Shown here: positions 1-9,126 of the stretch, piece after piece
Layout: each line of letters opens with the position of its first letter
Position numbering within the stretch: the first letter of the stretch is position 1
Origin: Planctomycetota bacterium
Lineage (GTDB): Bacteria; Planctomycetota; J058
NCBI GenBank assembly: GCA_023954375.1
Contig: JAMLIC010000047.1
Location: forward strand, 1 to 64,000
Reading direction: 5' to 3'
Length of the DNA: 64,000 bases
Notes under the pieces: model-generated
The model's database searches: none
Seen by the model: only the letters and a program-made list of their open reading frames with translations
What the model was told of the DNA's origin: nothing
Translations under genes and position numbers: made by a program

Positions 1-11
1 GGGCCGCCCCC

Positions 12-111
12 CCGACCGCTCAGGCTCCCTCGGCGGCCAGGAGGCCGCCATCGGTCGCCTTCGCGCGGCATCGCCTCGCCCTCCTCCGCCTCGCCTGGCG
101 CTCTCGCTGCG
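12..111. repeat. Dispersed ~100 bp repeat, copy 1
   Basis: This block is nearly identical to 53403-53502, with only a few mismatches over about 100 bases. It contains a perfect hairpin: a 7-bp GGCGGCC/GGCCGCC stem closed by an AGGA loop. Weaker similarity, a GTGTG(A/C)TCGGGGGCG-like stretch, continues for about 30 bases further. No convincing protein is encoded. Nothing else is visible in positions 1-296. Confidence 0.75.
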
Positions 112-296
112 AACGCTCGGAGTGGTGTGATCGGGGGCGTCCCGGGCGCGATGTGACCGGAGTGGCTGCGCGCCGATGCGCCCTGGGCGGCTGCGCGCCC
201 GCTTCGGCGCGTCCGTTCACCGCGGACCTTGCGGTCCGACAGGAGCACCCGGTGCCGGCTGCGCGGCGACGCGCTCGTCCGCCCGTCGGCGGGCGC

Positions 297-3200
297 TCAA
301 CCCACCAGCACCCGGCGCCGGGCGGTGCGGGCGACGCGCTCGTCAGGGGTGAGGATCCCGGCGAGGTTCAGGGGGTCGGCGGCCGAGACGGCCAGGGGCG
401 CGCCGCCTGGGCGGTCGGGGGCGTCGCCGGGGCCGGCGGGGCTGGCACCGAGCGCCTCGGCGCCCTGGGCGTCCTTCCGGCGTACGTCGCGCAGGCGGGT
501 CACGGCCTCGGGGAGGGCGTACTGCTCGCCCGAGAAGCCGCCGACGAAGCGGCCGCCGCGGACCTCGCCGCGCAGCTCGAGCAGCCGGAAGACGCGGACG
601 AGGTCGCGCCAGGGGACGGGCGCCTGCTCGCGCGCGAGGAGGCGCTTGAACACGACGCCGTAGCGGCGCAGCAGGGCGCGGGCGACGCGCTCGGCGCGGC
701 CGGGGTCGTCGCCGGTCGGCGACGCGCCGTCGTCCGGCCTGGGCAGGCGGCGGAAGAGGCTCCAGCGGCCGACGCTGCCGGCGCGGCCGTGGCGGCGTGA
801 CGGCGGGACGATGAGCCCGCGCGCGGCCGCGAACGAGTCGCACGTCACGAGCCCGCGGCCGACCGCCTCGCCGAGGGCCCGCTCGAGCGGCTCGGGCAGG
901 AGGCCCAGCTCGCGCGCGAGGTCCTCCTGGAACATGGCCCCGCGTCGCTCGAGCAGCTCGACGAGGGCGCGGACGGGCCCGGGCAGGTCGGGGTCGTCGC
1001 TCGCCGCCCCGGCCAGAGCGAGCCAGCCCGACAGCTCGCCGCGCGGGACGAAGCACAGGGGCGTCGTCCGGAAGGCGGCGGCGGCGCCGCCGCCCCACAG
1101 CCGCCCCCAGGCCAGCTCGCCCGTGAGCGTGAGGGCGTCGAGCCAGTCGCGCCGGTAGCCGCGCACCCGCGCGGGCAGGATGCTCCGCTCCCACTCCGCC
1201 GCCGGGGCCTCGAAGCCCGCCAGCTGCTCGAGGACCGCCGCCACGCCGCGCGGCCCCTCGAGCCGGGCGTCGGGCGCGGCGTGCTGCCACACGCCCAGGA
1301 AGCGCCAGAGCTGGGCCGCGGAGACCGGCTCGATCTCCCGCCGCAGGCGCTCGACCGTGTAGCGCTGGATGCGCGCCAGCAGGCGCCGGTCGCACCAGCC
1401 GTCGCGACCGTCGAAGCGCACGCGCAGGACGCTCCCCTCCTGCTCGAGGCGCAGGAGGAGCGGCTCGTCGCCGGGCGCAGGCACGACGGGCCCCAGCGCC
1501 TCCATGCGCCCCCGCAGGAGGTCGAGCGGGTCGCGCGAGCCGCCCGCGATCAGCCACCGGTCGTCGTCCTGGCCCCCATCCTGACCGACGTCGCCCGGCC
1601 CCCGGACGCGCTCCACCCGGCCCTGCGCCTCGAGCGCGCGCAGCCAGGGCAGCCAGCCCGGCGCCTCGCGCGACGCGACGAAGCCCATCCACGAGAGGGC
1701 CTCGTGGACCTCCTCCGGCCCCTGGGGCTGCGGCCAGGCCTCCTCGCGCACGCGCGCGATCGCGCCCGGGTCGAGCGCGCCGAGGCCGTCCTGCGTGCGC
1801 CGGTCGCGCCCCCGCCGCTGGAGCACCGCCTGCGTGCGCCGCTCCTCGAGCGGCGCGTCGTCGAGGAACGCGTAGGGCTGCGCCGCGAGCACCCCCTGCG
1901 CGAGCGCCGAGGGCTCGGGGGTGTCGACCGCGACGCGCTCGACCTCGCCCGCCTCGAGCCGCCGCAGGACGCCCAGGAAGCCCTCGCGGTCCATGGCCTC
2001 GGTCAGGCAGTCCTCGACGGTCTGGAAGACGATCGGGTGGTCGAGCGGCACGTCGACCGGGCCCGGCGGCAGGGTCTCCGGGCAGGCGAGCACCTGCGGG
2101 AACGAGGCGACCAGCAGGTCGTCGGACCGCATGCGCACGAGGGGCGCCGGCAGCCGCTTGCCGTTGCGCATGCGCTCGACGAGGAGGGCGCGCGTGGCGT
2201 TCCAGCGCCAGCGCGTGGCGAACATGGGGGCGGCCAGGAGCGCCTGCGTGAGCACGTCGATCGCCGTCGCCGAGCGCACGTAGTCGAACACGTCGGGCAG
2301 GGGGAAGCTGTGCTGCGGCCCGAGCGAGAGGATGATCGCCTCCTCGTTGGCCGCCGCCTGGAGCTCGAAGCCGAAGCCGACGCAGAACTTCTTCCTCAGG
2401 GCCAGGCCGAGCGCCCGGTTGATCCGCCCGCCGAACGGCGCGTGCAGGACGAGCTGCATGCCGCCGCTCTCGTCGAAGAAGCGCTCGAGCACGAGCCGGT
2501 CCTGCGTCGGGATCGTGCCGAGCGACCGCGCGGCGTCGTCGAGGTACTCGACCACCTGCCGTCCGCCGTCGGGGGCGAGGCCCGCCTCGCGCTCGAGCCA
2601 GGCGGCCGCCTGCTCGGGGCCGCCCTCGCGCGACTCGGCCACGACCGCCTCGCGCAGGTCGGAGAGCTCCTTCGACAGCTCGCGCGTGCGCGCCGGCGCC
2701 TCGCCCAGCCAGAAGGGGATCGTGGGCGGGGCGCCGTCGGCCGAGGCCACGCGGACGACGCCGGGCTCGACCTTGAGCACGCGCCACGAGGCGTTGCCGA
2801 GCTGGAAGACGTCGCCCACGTTCGACTCGACGGCGAAGTCCTCGTTGATCGTGCCGATCAGCGTCTCCTCGGGCTCGACGCGCACCTGGTAGTCGGCGGC
2901 GTCGGGGATCGCGCCCCCGGAGGTGACCGCGACGATGCGCGCGCGCTTCGTCGCGCGCAGGCGGCCGGTCGCGGGGTCGTGGTGGAGCAGCGCCAGCCGC
3001 CCTCTCGCCGCGCGCCCGGCGCCACCGTCCTCGCCGTCACCACCCGCATCGCGCTCGAGGCCGTGGTGCGTGTGGACCGACCAGGCGCGGTCGAAGTCCT
3101 CGCGCGTCAGGTCGCGGAAGGGCCAGGCGCGGCGGCAGAGCGCCAGGAGCGCCTCGGCATCCCAGGGCTCGACGACGCACGCCGCCACGACCTGCTGGAT

Positions 3201-4463
3201 GAGGATGTCGAGCGGCCGCGCCGGCACCTCGAGCCGGTCGAGGTCGCCCCGCCGCACGGCGCGCAGGACGGCCGCCGCCTCGACGAGCTCGTCCCGCGTG
3301 AGGGGGAAGAGGCGCCCCTTCGGCGTCTTGCCCAGGGCGTGGCCGGAGCGGCCGACGCGCTGCAGGAACGTCGCGATCGACCGCACGGAGCCGACCTGGA
3401 TCACGAGGTCGACGTCGCCCACGTCGATCCCCAGCTCGAGCGAGGCCGTGGCCACGAGCGCGCGCAGCTCGCCCTGCTTCAGCCGCCGCTCGGCCTCGAG
3501 CCGCAGCTCGCGCGAGAGGCTCCCGTGGTGGGAGGCGACCAGCGGCGGCCCGTCCGCCGGGTTCAGGACCGTCCCCAGCCGCGAGCCGATCCGCTCGGCG
3601 AGCTTGCGCGTGTTGACGAAGACGAGCGTCGTCCGGTGCGCCCGGATCAGGTCGGCCATGTGGCCGTAGACCTCGTCCCACTGCTCGGTCGAGCACACGG
3701 CCGTGAGCGGCGACTCCGGCACGACGATGCCGAGGTCCAGCGCGCGCCGGTGGCCCTCGTCGACGACCTCGCAGTCGCGTCCGACGCCCACGAGGAAGCG
3801 GGCCACGAGGTCCATGGGCCGCTGGGTGGCCGAGAGGCCGAGCCGCTGCAGGGCGCCGCCCTGCGCGGCGACGAGCGCGTCGAGCCGCTCGAGCGAGAGC
3901 GCGAGGTGCGACCCGCGCTTGTCCTTCGCCAGGGCGTGGATCTCGTCGACGATCACGGTCCGCACGCCCGAGAGCATGGCGCGCCCGCCGGCCGTCGTGA
4001 GGAGGATGTAGACCGACTCGGGCGTCGTGACGAGGATGTGCGGGTGGCGCTTGCTCATCGCGGCGCGCTGCGACGCCCGCGTGTCGCCGGTGCGCACGAG
4101 GACGCGCACCTCGGGGAGCGCCGGGTCGAGCGCGCGCAGCTGCTCGAGCGGCTGCTCGAGGTTCTTCTGCACGTCGTTGCTCAGGGCCTTGAGCGGCGAG
4201 ATGTAGAGGATGCGCGTGGAGGCCGGCAGCTCGGGCTCGCGCAGGAGCGCGTCGATCCCGGCCAGGAAGGCGGCCAGCGTCTTGCCCGAGCCGGTGGGCG
4301 CCGCGATGAGGACGTTGCGGCGCTGCTGGATGAGCGGCCAGCCGCGGGCCTGGGGCGGCGTCGGGCCGTCGAAGCGCTGGTCGAACCAGCGCTGGATCGT
4401 GGGATGGAAGCCGGTCACGCCCCCGAGGATACCTCCCGCCACCGGCAGGCCGGGGCCGTCCAC
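297..4463 (-). CDS. lhr: Lhr-type ATP-dependent DNA helicase (large DEAD/DEAH family)
   Basis: A superfamily 2 3'-5' helicase of 1388 residues. Walker A APTGSGKT lies at residues 55-62, motif II DEIH at 173-176, motif III as SATQRP, and the helicase C motifs include GRSGH. The N-terminal RecA pair is followed by the winged-helix and C-terminal regions characteristic of Lhr, and the length is close to full-length Lhr (about 1400-1500 aa). Lhr proteins act in DNA repair as single-strand-translocating helicases. An alternative GTG start at codon 16 (4418) lies directly before the conserved TGFHP segment and is equally plausible. The gene is divergent from the outer-membrane protein gene at 4625 and stands alone. 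Confidence 0.93.
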   Translation of the reverse strand: MDGPGLPVAGGILGGVTGFHPTIQRWFDQRFDGPTPPQARGWPLIQQRRNVLIAAPTGSGKTLAAFLAGIDALLREPELPASTRILYISPLKALSNDVQKNLEQPLEQLRALDPALPEVRVLVRTGDTRASQRAAMSKRHPHILVTTPESVYILLTTAGGRAMLSGVRTVIVDEIHALAKDKRGSHLALSLERLDALVAAQGGALQRLGLSATQRPMDLVARFLVGVGRDCEVVDEGHRRALDLGIVVPESPLTAVCSTEQWDEVYGHMADLIRAHRTTLVFVNTRKLAERIGSRLGTVLNPADGPPLVASHHGSLSRELRLEAERRLKQGELRALVATASLELGIDVGDVDLVIQVGSVRSIATFLQRVGRSGHALGKTPKGRLFPLTRDELVEAAAVLRAVRRGDLDRLEVPARPLDILIQQVVAACVVEPWDAEALLALCRRAWPFRDLTREDFDRAWSVHTHHGLERDAGGDGEDGGAGRAARGRLALLHHDPATGRLRATKRARIVAVTSGGAIPDAADYQVRVEPEETLIGTINEDFAVESNVGDVFQLGNASWRVLKVEPGVVRVASADGAPPTIPFWLGEAPARTRELSKELSDLREAVVAESREGGPEQAAAWLEREAGLAPDGGRQVVEYLDDAARSLGTIPTQDRLVLERFFDESGGMQLVLHAPFGGRINRALGLALRKKFCVGFGFELQAAANEEAIILSLGPQHSFPLPDVFDYVRSATAIDVLTQALLAAPMFATRWRWNATRALLVERMRNGKRLPAPLVRMRSDDLLVASFPQVLACPETLPPGPVDVPLDHPIVFQTVEDCLTEAMDREGFLGVLRRLEAGEVERVAVDTPEPSALAQGVLAAQPYAFLDDAPLEERRTQAVLQRRGRDRRTQDGLGALDPGAIARVREEAWPQPQGPEEVHEALSWMGFVASREAPGWLPWLRALEAQGRVERVRGPGDVGQDGGQDDDRWLIAGGSRDPLDLLRGRMEALGPVVPAPGDEPLLLRLEQEGSVLRVRFDGRDGWCDRRLLARIQRYTVERLRREIEPVSAAQLWRFLGVWQHAAPDARLEGPRGVAAVLEQLAGFEAPAAEWERSILPARVRGYRRDWLDALTLTGELAWGRLWGGGAAAAFRTTPLCFVPRGELSGWLALAGAASDDPDLPGPVRALVELLERRGAMFQEDLARELGLLPEPLERALGEAVGRGLVTCDSFAAARGLIVPPSRRHGRAGSVGRWSLFRRLPRPDDGASPTGDDPGRAERVARALLRRYGVVFKRLLAREQAPVPWRDLVRVFRLLELRGEVRGGRFVGGFSGEQYALPEAVTRLRDVRRKDAQGAEALGASPAGPGDAPDRPGGAPLAVSAADPLNLAGILTPDERVARTARRRVLVG

Positions 4464-4624
4464 GGCCGCGCCGGCGGCGCAAGGGTTTGGGAACGGTTCG
4501 GGGAGCCGCTGAATGATGGACCCGCTGACCAGTTTCTTGAGGGTGCCGCCGCGGATCGGTCCGCCCGAGCACCACTTACGTCAGGGCAAGCCCATTGCGA
4601 CAGGCGTGACCCACGGAGGTGATC
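4464..4624. promoter_or_regulatory. Divergent intergenic region with a strong Shine-Dalgarno
   Basis: A 161-base spacer between the divergently transcribed helicase and outer-membrane protein genes, so it must hold promoters for both. GGAGGTGATC at 4615-4624 is an extended match to the 16S rRNA anti-SD. It places the ribosome on GTG 4625 rather than on the in-frame GTG at 4619, which sits inside the SD itself. No -35/-10 pair could be assigned with confidence. Confidence 0.45.
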
Positions 4625-5431
4625 GTGACCCGCTCCCTGCTCGTGTGCTCGGCCCTCGCGCTCTGCACCGCCCTCGCCGCCCGCGCCCAGGACGACGACC
4701 TCACGCCCCGCACCGCCGGCGGCGAGGTCAACGTGATCTTCACGCGCCTGTCGGCGCGCGTGGAGCACGAGAAGAACCGCAGCCAGGGGACGACCGTCGA
4801 TGCGCGCAAGGCCCTCCCCATCGACCGCCACGAGCCCGCCTACGAGGTGCGCGCGTGGATCTGGCTCCAGCCGCGCTGGCGGGTCGAGGCGCGCTACCTC
4901 GGCGCGACCTACGACGGGACCGGTCGCGCGAAGCGTCGCTTCGTCCACGCGGCCACGCCGTTCGACCTCAACGACCCGGTGCGCGCGCGGCTCGACCTGC
5001 ACGTCGTCTCGTTCGGCGCGCGCTGGCTGACGCTCGACACGGGCACCCTCCAGCTGGGGCTGCCGTTCGGCGCCATGTACACGCAGGAGCGCCTCGACAT
5101 CCGCGACCGCGCGTCGCCGGCCCGCGGGAACGGGCGCATCGACGCGTGGTCGCCGTACGTCGGCTTCAGCGTCGACGGCCGCCTCAACGAGTTCATCGGG
5201 CTGTCCGGCGAGGTGCGCTCGTTCGTCTACCTGGCCGGGCACGTCAAGCACCACGCCTACTTCGAGCTCGACCTCGCGGCCACGCTCACGCTGTTCGACG
5301 GCCAGCTCGGCCTGCGCACCGGCCCGCGCTTCTTCGTGCAGGACCACCACGCCGAGCTGTCGAACAGGAACGACCGCAAGGCCGACCTGGCCCTCGTCGG
5401 CTGGCAGTTCGGGCTCAGGCTCGACTTCTGA
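4625..5431 (+). CDS. Predicted outer-membrane beta-barrel protein
   Basis: About 268 residues. A signal peptide (TRSLLVCSALALCTALAARA) is followed by alternating amphipathic strands rich in Arg, Tyr and Trp. The last residues (FGLRLDF) end in Phe, the usual signature of an outer-membrane barrel C-terminus. Start GTG 4625 was chosen over GTG 4619 because of the ideal SD spacing. No named family was recognised. The gene lies 12 bases upstream of a secreted peptidase gene and is probably co-transcribed with it. Confidence 0.75.
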   Translation: MTRSLLVCSALALCTALAARAQDDDLTPRTAGGEVNVIFTRLSARVEHEKNRSQGTTVDARKALPIDRHEPAYEVRAWIWLQPRWRVEARYLGATYDGTGRAKRRFVHAATPFDLNDPVRARLDLHVVSFGARWLTLDTGTLQLGLPFGAMYTQERLDIRDRASPARGNGRIDAWSPYVGFSVDGRLNEFIGLSGEVRSFVYLAGHVKHHAYFELDLAATLTLFDGQLGLRTGPRFFVQDHHAELSNRNDRKADLALVGWQFGLRLDF

Positions 5432-5443
5432 TAGAACGCGGCC

Positions 5444-6181
5444 ATGAGCTTCCGCGCCTCCACCGCCCTCGCCGTCCTGACCGTCGCCTCGCTCGCGCCC
5501 GGCCAGGAGGAGGAGCCACCCGCCTCCTGGACGATCACGGACGAGGCGTTCGCCGAGCCGTCGGTCGAGGGCCGGCCGCTCGCCTGGCGCGTGTTCGGCG
5601 CCGAGCGCGACGCCGCCCCGACCGTCCTGCTCCTCGGCGCGATCCACGGCGACGAGCCCATGAGCCACCGGCTGCTCGAGGGCTTCGCGGCGGAGCTCCA
5701 GCCGTCGTGGGCGCCCGGACGCCGCGTCGTCGTGGCCTCGCCGCTCAACCCCGACGGCCTGGCGCGGGGCACGCGCGCCAACGCCCGCGGCGTGGACCTC
5801 AACCGCAACTTCCCGGCGAGGAGCTGGCGCAAGGGCGACGCGCGGGGCGAGGCGCCCCTGTCCGAGCCCGAGAGCCGGCTCGTGGCGCACCTCCTCGAGC
5901 GCTACGCGCCGGTGGCGGTGGTCTCCGTCCACGCGCCGTTTCGCTGCGTGAACTGGGACGGCCCCGCCGAGGGGCTCGCGCGCGCGATGTCGGAGCGCAA
6001 CGGCTACCCGCTCCGGCCGAGCATCGGCTACCCGACCCCGGGGTCGCTCGGCGCCTGGCTCGGCGGCGACCGGCAGGTGCCGATCGTCACGCTCGAGCTC
6101 CCGCGCGGGCGCTCGGACGACGGCTACCTGGCGGAGAACCGCGAGGCCCTGCGCGCGGCGCTCGCCTGGTCGGCGCCGTAG
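5444..6181 (+). CDS. Secreted M14-family zinc carboxypeptidase / murein peptide amidase-like
   Basis: 245 residues beginning with a short hydrophobic export signal (residues 5-20). The first zinc-site motif is GAIHGDE, with H68 and E71 as candidate ligands. The NPDGLARGTRAN and VDLNRNFP segments match the substrate-binding region of M14 carboxypeptidases. A later SVHAP supplies the third zinc ligand, and the LELP segment is the probable catalytic Glu region. The best functional analogue is the MpaA type, which trims murein peptides, though this copy carries an export signal. It follows the outer-membrane protein gene by 12 bases. Substrate is inferred. Confidence 0.82.
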   Translation: MSFRASTALAVLTVASLAPGQEEEPPASWTITDEAFAEPSVEGRPLAWRVFGAERDAAPTVLLLGAIHGDEPMSHRLLEGFAAELQPSWAPGRRVVVASPLNPDGLARGTRANARGVDLNRNFPARSWRKGDARGEAPLSEPESRLVAHLLERYAPVAVVSVHAPFRCVNWDGPAEGLARAMSERNGYPLRPSIGYPTPGSLGAWLGGDRQVPIVTLELPRGRSDDGYLAENREALRAALAWSAP

Positions 6182-6188
6182 ATCGACC

Positions 6189-6208
6189 GGCGAGCGCGGT
6201 CACTCGCC
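6189..6208. terminator. Hairpin between convergent stop codons
   Basis: A 6-bp stem GGCGAG/CTCGCC with an 8-base loop sits between the stop of the peptidase gene and the stop of the kinase gene on the other strand. There is no U-tract, so it is only a candidate bidirectional terminator. Confidence 0.35.
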
Positions 6209-8056
6209 CAGCTGCGCCCTCGCCTCGGCGATCCGCTGGCGGAGCGGCGCCGCCCACGGCGCGTCGGGCTGCAGGCGCAGCGCCTCCTCGTAGTCCGCGA
6301 CCGCCCCGCGCAGGTCGCCGGCGCGCTCCCTGCTCGCGCCCCGGTTTCCGTAGGCGGCGGCGAAGGTCGGGTCGAGCGCGATCGCCCGGTCGAGGTCGGC
6401 CAGGGCGCCGTGGTGGTCGCCCAGGCGCCCCCTCGCCGCGCCGCGGTTGACGTAGGCGCCCGCGAAGGTCGGGTCGAGCTCGATCGACCGGTCGTAGTCC
6501 TCGAGCGCCCCCGCGTGGTCGCCGAGGATCCCCCGGGCGGTCCCGCGGTGCGCGTGCGCGCGCGCGGAGCCCGGGTCCAGCTCGACCACCCGGTCGAGGT
6601 CCGCGAGGGCGCCGCGGTGGTCGCCGCGACCGGAGCGCGCCTCGGCGCTCGCGAGCAGGGCCGCGACCTCTTCGGCGACCGGCTGCCGCGCCCGCAGCTC
6701 GACGAGCCGCCGGCGCAGCCACTCCGCCGACGGCGCGTGCGGGGCGAGGCGGAGCGCCTCCTCGAGGTCCCGGGCCGCGCCCTCGGGGTCCCCCAGCAGG
6801 TCCCTGGCGACGGCGCGGTAGGGGTAGGCGGTCGGGTGGGCCGGGTCGAGGGCGATCGCCCGGTCGGCGTCCTCGAGCGCGCCGCGCACGTCGCCAAGGT
6901 CGAGCCTGGCGGCGCTCCGGCCCGCGTAGGCGAGCGCCCGGTCCGGGTCCAGCGCGAGCACCCGCTCCAGATGGACGAGCGCGCCCGGGGCGTCGCCGGC
7001 GTCGAGGCGCTCGCGCGCGCGCGCGAGCAGCGGCTCGACCTCGTCCTCGACGGGTGGCGGCGGCGTCGAGGGCGGGTCGGGCGTCGTCGGGGCCACGGCG
7101 GTCGTGGCGGGCGCCGGCGCCGGAGCGCTCCGCTCCGCGACGGCCGCGACGACCGCGACGGCCAGGAGGGCCGCCGCCGCGACGACGCCGCCCACGACCG
7201 GCCGCCGCCGCGATGGCGCCCGGCCGGCGAGGTAGCGCGACAGCTCGCGCGCGACCGCGTCCACCGCCGGGTAGCGGTCCTCCGGCCGCTTCTCGAGGCA
7301 GCGCAGGGCGATCGCGTCGAGCGCCCGGTCGGCCCGCGTCGGCGCCGGGCGGTGCTCCTCGGTGGCGACGAGGAGCTCCGCCAGCGACTCGCCCACGATC
7401 GGCGGCCGACCGCACAGGCAGGCGTACAGCAGCGCGCCGAGGCCGTACACGTCGGTGCGCGGCCCGAGCGCGCGGGCCTGCCCGCTCGCCTGCTCGGGCG
7501 CCCAGTAGCCCGGCGAGCCGAGGAAGACGCCGCTCTTCGTGAGGCGGCTCTGACCCGGGTCACCAGGGCCGTGGGTGAGCCCTGCCAGGCCGAAGTCGGT
7601 GAGCTTCGGCGCGTCGTCGTCGTCGGGGAGGAGCACGTTGGCGGGCTTCAGGTCACGGTGGAGCACGCCCTCCCGGTGCGCGTGGGCGAGCCCCATCGCC
7701 AGGGAGCGGACGAGGAGCGCCGCCTCCCGGGGCGCGAGCGGCCCTTCGCGGTCCAGGCGCTCCTGCAGCGAGCGGCCCCGGACGAGCTCCAGCGCCAGCC
7801 AGGGCCGCCCGCGCTCCTCCCCCGCATCCAGGAGCGAGACGATGTGGCGGTGCCGGAGGCGAGCCAGGGCCCGGGCCTCCTGCACGAGCCGCCGCCGGGC
7901 GTGCTCCTCGGTGGCGGCCAGGAGCTTGAGCGCGACCTCCTGCCCCGACCGGAGGTCGACGGCCCGGTGGACGGCGCCCATGCCGCCGCGCCCCAGCGGC
8001 TCGTGCAGAATGTAAGGACCGACCTGCTCCACCCGAGGAGGGTGCCGCGCCGCCAC
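6200..8056 (-). CDS. Ser/Thr protein kinase with TM segment and C-terminal TPR repeats
   Basis: 618 residues. The Hanks kinase domain covers residues 15-278: glycine loop GRGGMG (22-27), Lys44, HRDLKPAN (133-140, catalytic Asp135), DFG (154-156), and an APEQ activation-segment end. A transmembrane helix lies at about 286-307, followed by a Pro/Ala/Thr linker. About eight TPR units then fill residues 330-615, each with the A(I)xLDPxxAxAYxNRG pattern. This is a membrane-anchored kinase whose sensor or partner-binding part would be the TPR array. Start is GTG 8056, and GTG 8032 is also possible. It is divergent from lipA and convergent with the peptidase gene. Targets are unknown. Confidence 0.93.
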   Translation of the reverse strand: MAARHPPRVEQVGPYILHEPLGRGGMGAVHRAVDLRSGQEVALKLLAATEEHARRRLVQEARALARLRHRHIVSLLDAGEERGRPWLALELVRGRSLQERLDREGPLAPREAALLVRSLAMGLAHAHREGVLHRDLKPANVLLPDDDDAPKLTDFGLAGLTHGPGDPGQSRLTKSGVFLGSPGYWAPEQASGQARALGPRTDVYGLGALLYACLCGRPPIVGESLAELLVATEEHRPAPTRADRALDAIALRCLEKRPEDRYPAVDAVARELSRYLAGRAPSRRRPVVGGVVAAAALLAVAVVAAVAERSAPAPAPATTAVAPTTPDPPSTPPPPVEDEVEPLLARARERLDAGDAPGALVHLERVLALDPDRALAYAGRSAARLDLGDVRGALEDADRAIALDPAHPTAYPYRAVARDLLGDPEGAARDLEEALRLAPHAPSAEWLRRRLVELRARQPVAEEVAALLASAEARSGRGDHRGALADLDRVVELDPGSARAHAHRGTARGILGDHAGALEDYDRSIELDPTFAGAYVNRGAARGRLGDHHGALADLDRAIALDPTFAAAYGNRGASRERAGDLRGAVADYEEALRLQPDAPWAAPLRQRIAEARAQLGE

Positions 8057-8196
8057 GGCGGGTGCCAGGGTCGCGGTCGGGGGCCGCCGCCGCGGGCTCG
8101 CGATCTCTGCACATCTCGCGCGCCGAGGCCGGCTTGCGGCGTCCCCGGCCGGTGGTAGACTCCGCGCGGGTCGCGGGGGAACGGAGGCGAGGGCAC

Positions 8197-9120
8197 ATGA
8201 CGGAGCAGGTGGCGAAGCCGCCCCGTCGTCTCCCCACGTGGATCCGCACCCGCGTCCCCGGCGGCGAGGGCTACGCGCGGCTCAAGGGCCTCCTGCGCGA
8301 GAAGCGCCTGGCGACCGTGTGCGAGGAGGCGCATTGCCCCAACGTGCACGAGTGCTGGGGCGGCGGCACGGCGACCGTCATGCTGCTCGGCGACACCTGC
8401 ACGCGCGGCTGCCGCTTCTGCGCGGTGAAGACCGCGAAGCGCCCGCCCGCGCCCGACCCCGACGAGCCGCTGCACCTCGCCGAGACCGTGAGCGAGCTGG
8501 GGCTGACGTACGTCGTCCTCACGATGGTCGACCGCGACGACCTCGGGGACGGCGGCGCCGGCCACGTGGCCACGGCCGTGCGCGAGCTGAAGCGCCGCCA
8601 GCCGTCGCTCCTCGTCGAGTGCCTCGTCTCCGACTTCCAGGGCGACGCCGCGGCCGTCGAGACGATCCTCGACGCCGGGCCCGACGTGTTCGCCCACAAC
8701 GTCGAGACGGTCGAGCGGCTGACGACACAGGTCCGCGACGCCCGCTGCAGCTACCGCCAGAGCCTCGAGGTCCTGCGCCTGGCCAAGGACGCGGCGGTCC
8801 GGCGCGGGCTGAAGGCGCTCACCAAGAGCTCGATCATGCTCGGGCTGGGCGAGACGACGGACGACCTGCGGGCGACCTTCGCCGACCTGCGCGCGGCGGG
8901 CGTCGACGTCCTGACCCTCGGCCAGTACCTCCGCCCGAGCGCCTGGCACCTCGAGGTCGTCGAGTTCATCACCCCCGAGCGCTTCGAGGCGCTGGGCGAC
9001 CTGGCCCGGACCTACGGGTTCGAGTACGTCGCGTCCGGCCCCCTCGTCCGCTCCTCCTACCGCGCCGGCGAGCTCTTCCTGGAGAAGCGGCTCCGCGGCC
9101 ACGAGCCCCCCAGGAGCTAG
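8197..9120 (+). CDS. lipA: Lipoyl synthase
   Basis: 307 residues. A radical-SAM enzyme that inserts two sulfurs into octanoyl groups on lipoyl domains, making the cofactor of 2-oxoacid dehydrogenases. Both iron-sulfur clusters are visible. The auxiliary cluster is bound by C42, C47 and C53 (CEEAHCPNVHEC), the SAM cluster by C68, C72 and C75 (CTRGCRFC). The C-terminal RSSY motif is present (VRSSYRAGE). ATG 8197 has GGAGG nine bases upstream, and the longer in-frame extension to 8062 lacks family similarity. It heads a group with E1-beta and lipoamide dehydrogenase, the complex it serves. Confidence 0.97.
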   Translation: MTEQVAKPPRRLPTWIRTRVPGGEGYARLKGLLREKRLATVCEEAHCPNVHECWGGGTATVMLLGDTCTRGCRFCAVKTAKRPPAPDPDEPLHLAETVSELGLTYVVLTMVDRDDLGDGGAGHVATAVRELKRRQPSLLVECLVSDFQGDAAAVETILDAGPDVFAHNVETVERLTTQVRDARCSYRQSLEVLRLAKDAAVRRGLKALTKSSIMLGLGETTDDLRATFADLRAAGVDVLTLGQYLRPSAWHLEVVEFITPERFEALGDLARTYGFEYVASGPLVRSSYRAGELFLEKRLRGHEPPRS

Positions 9121-9126
9121 TCGTCC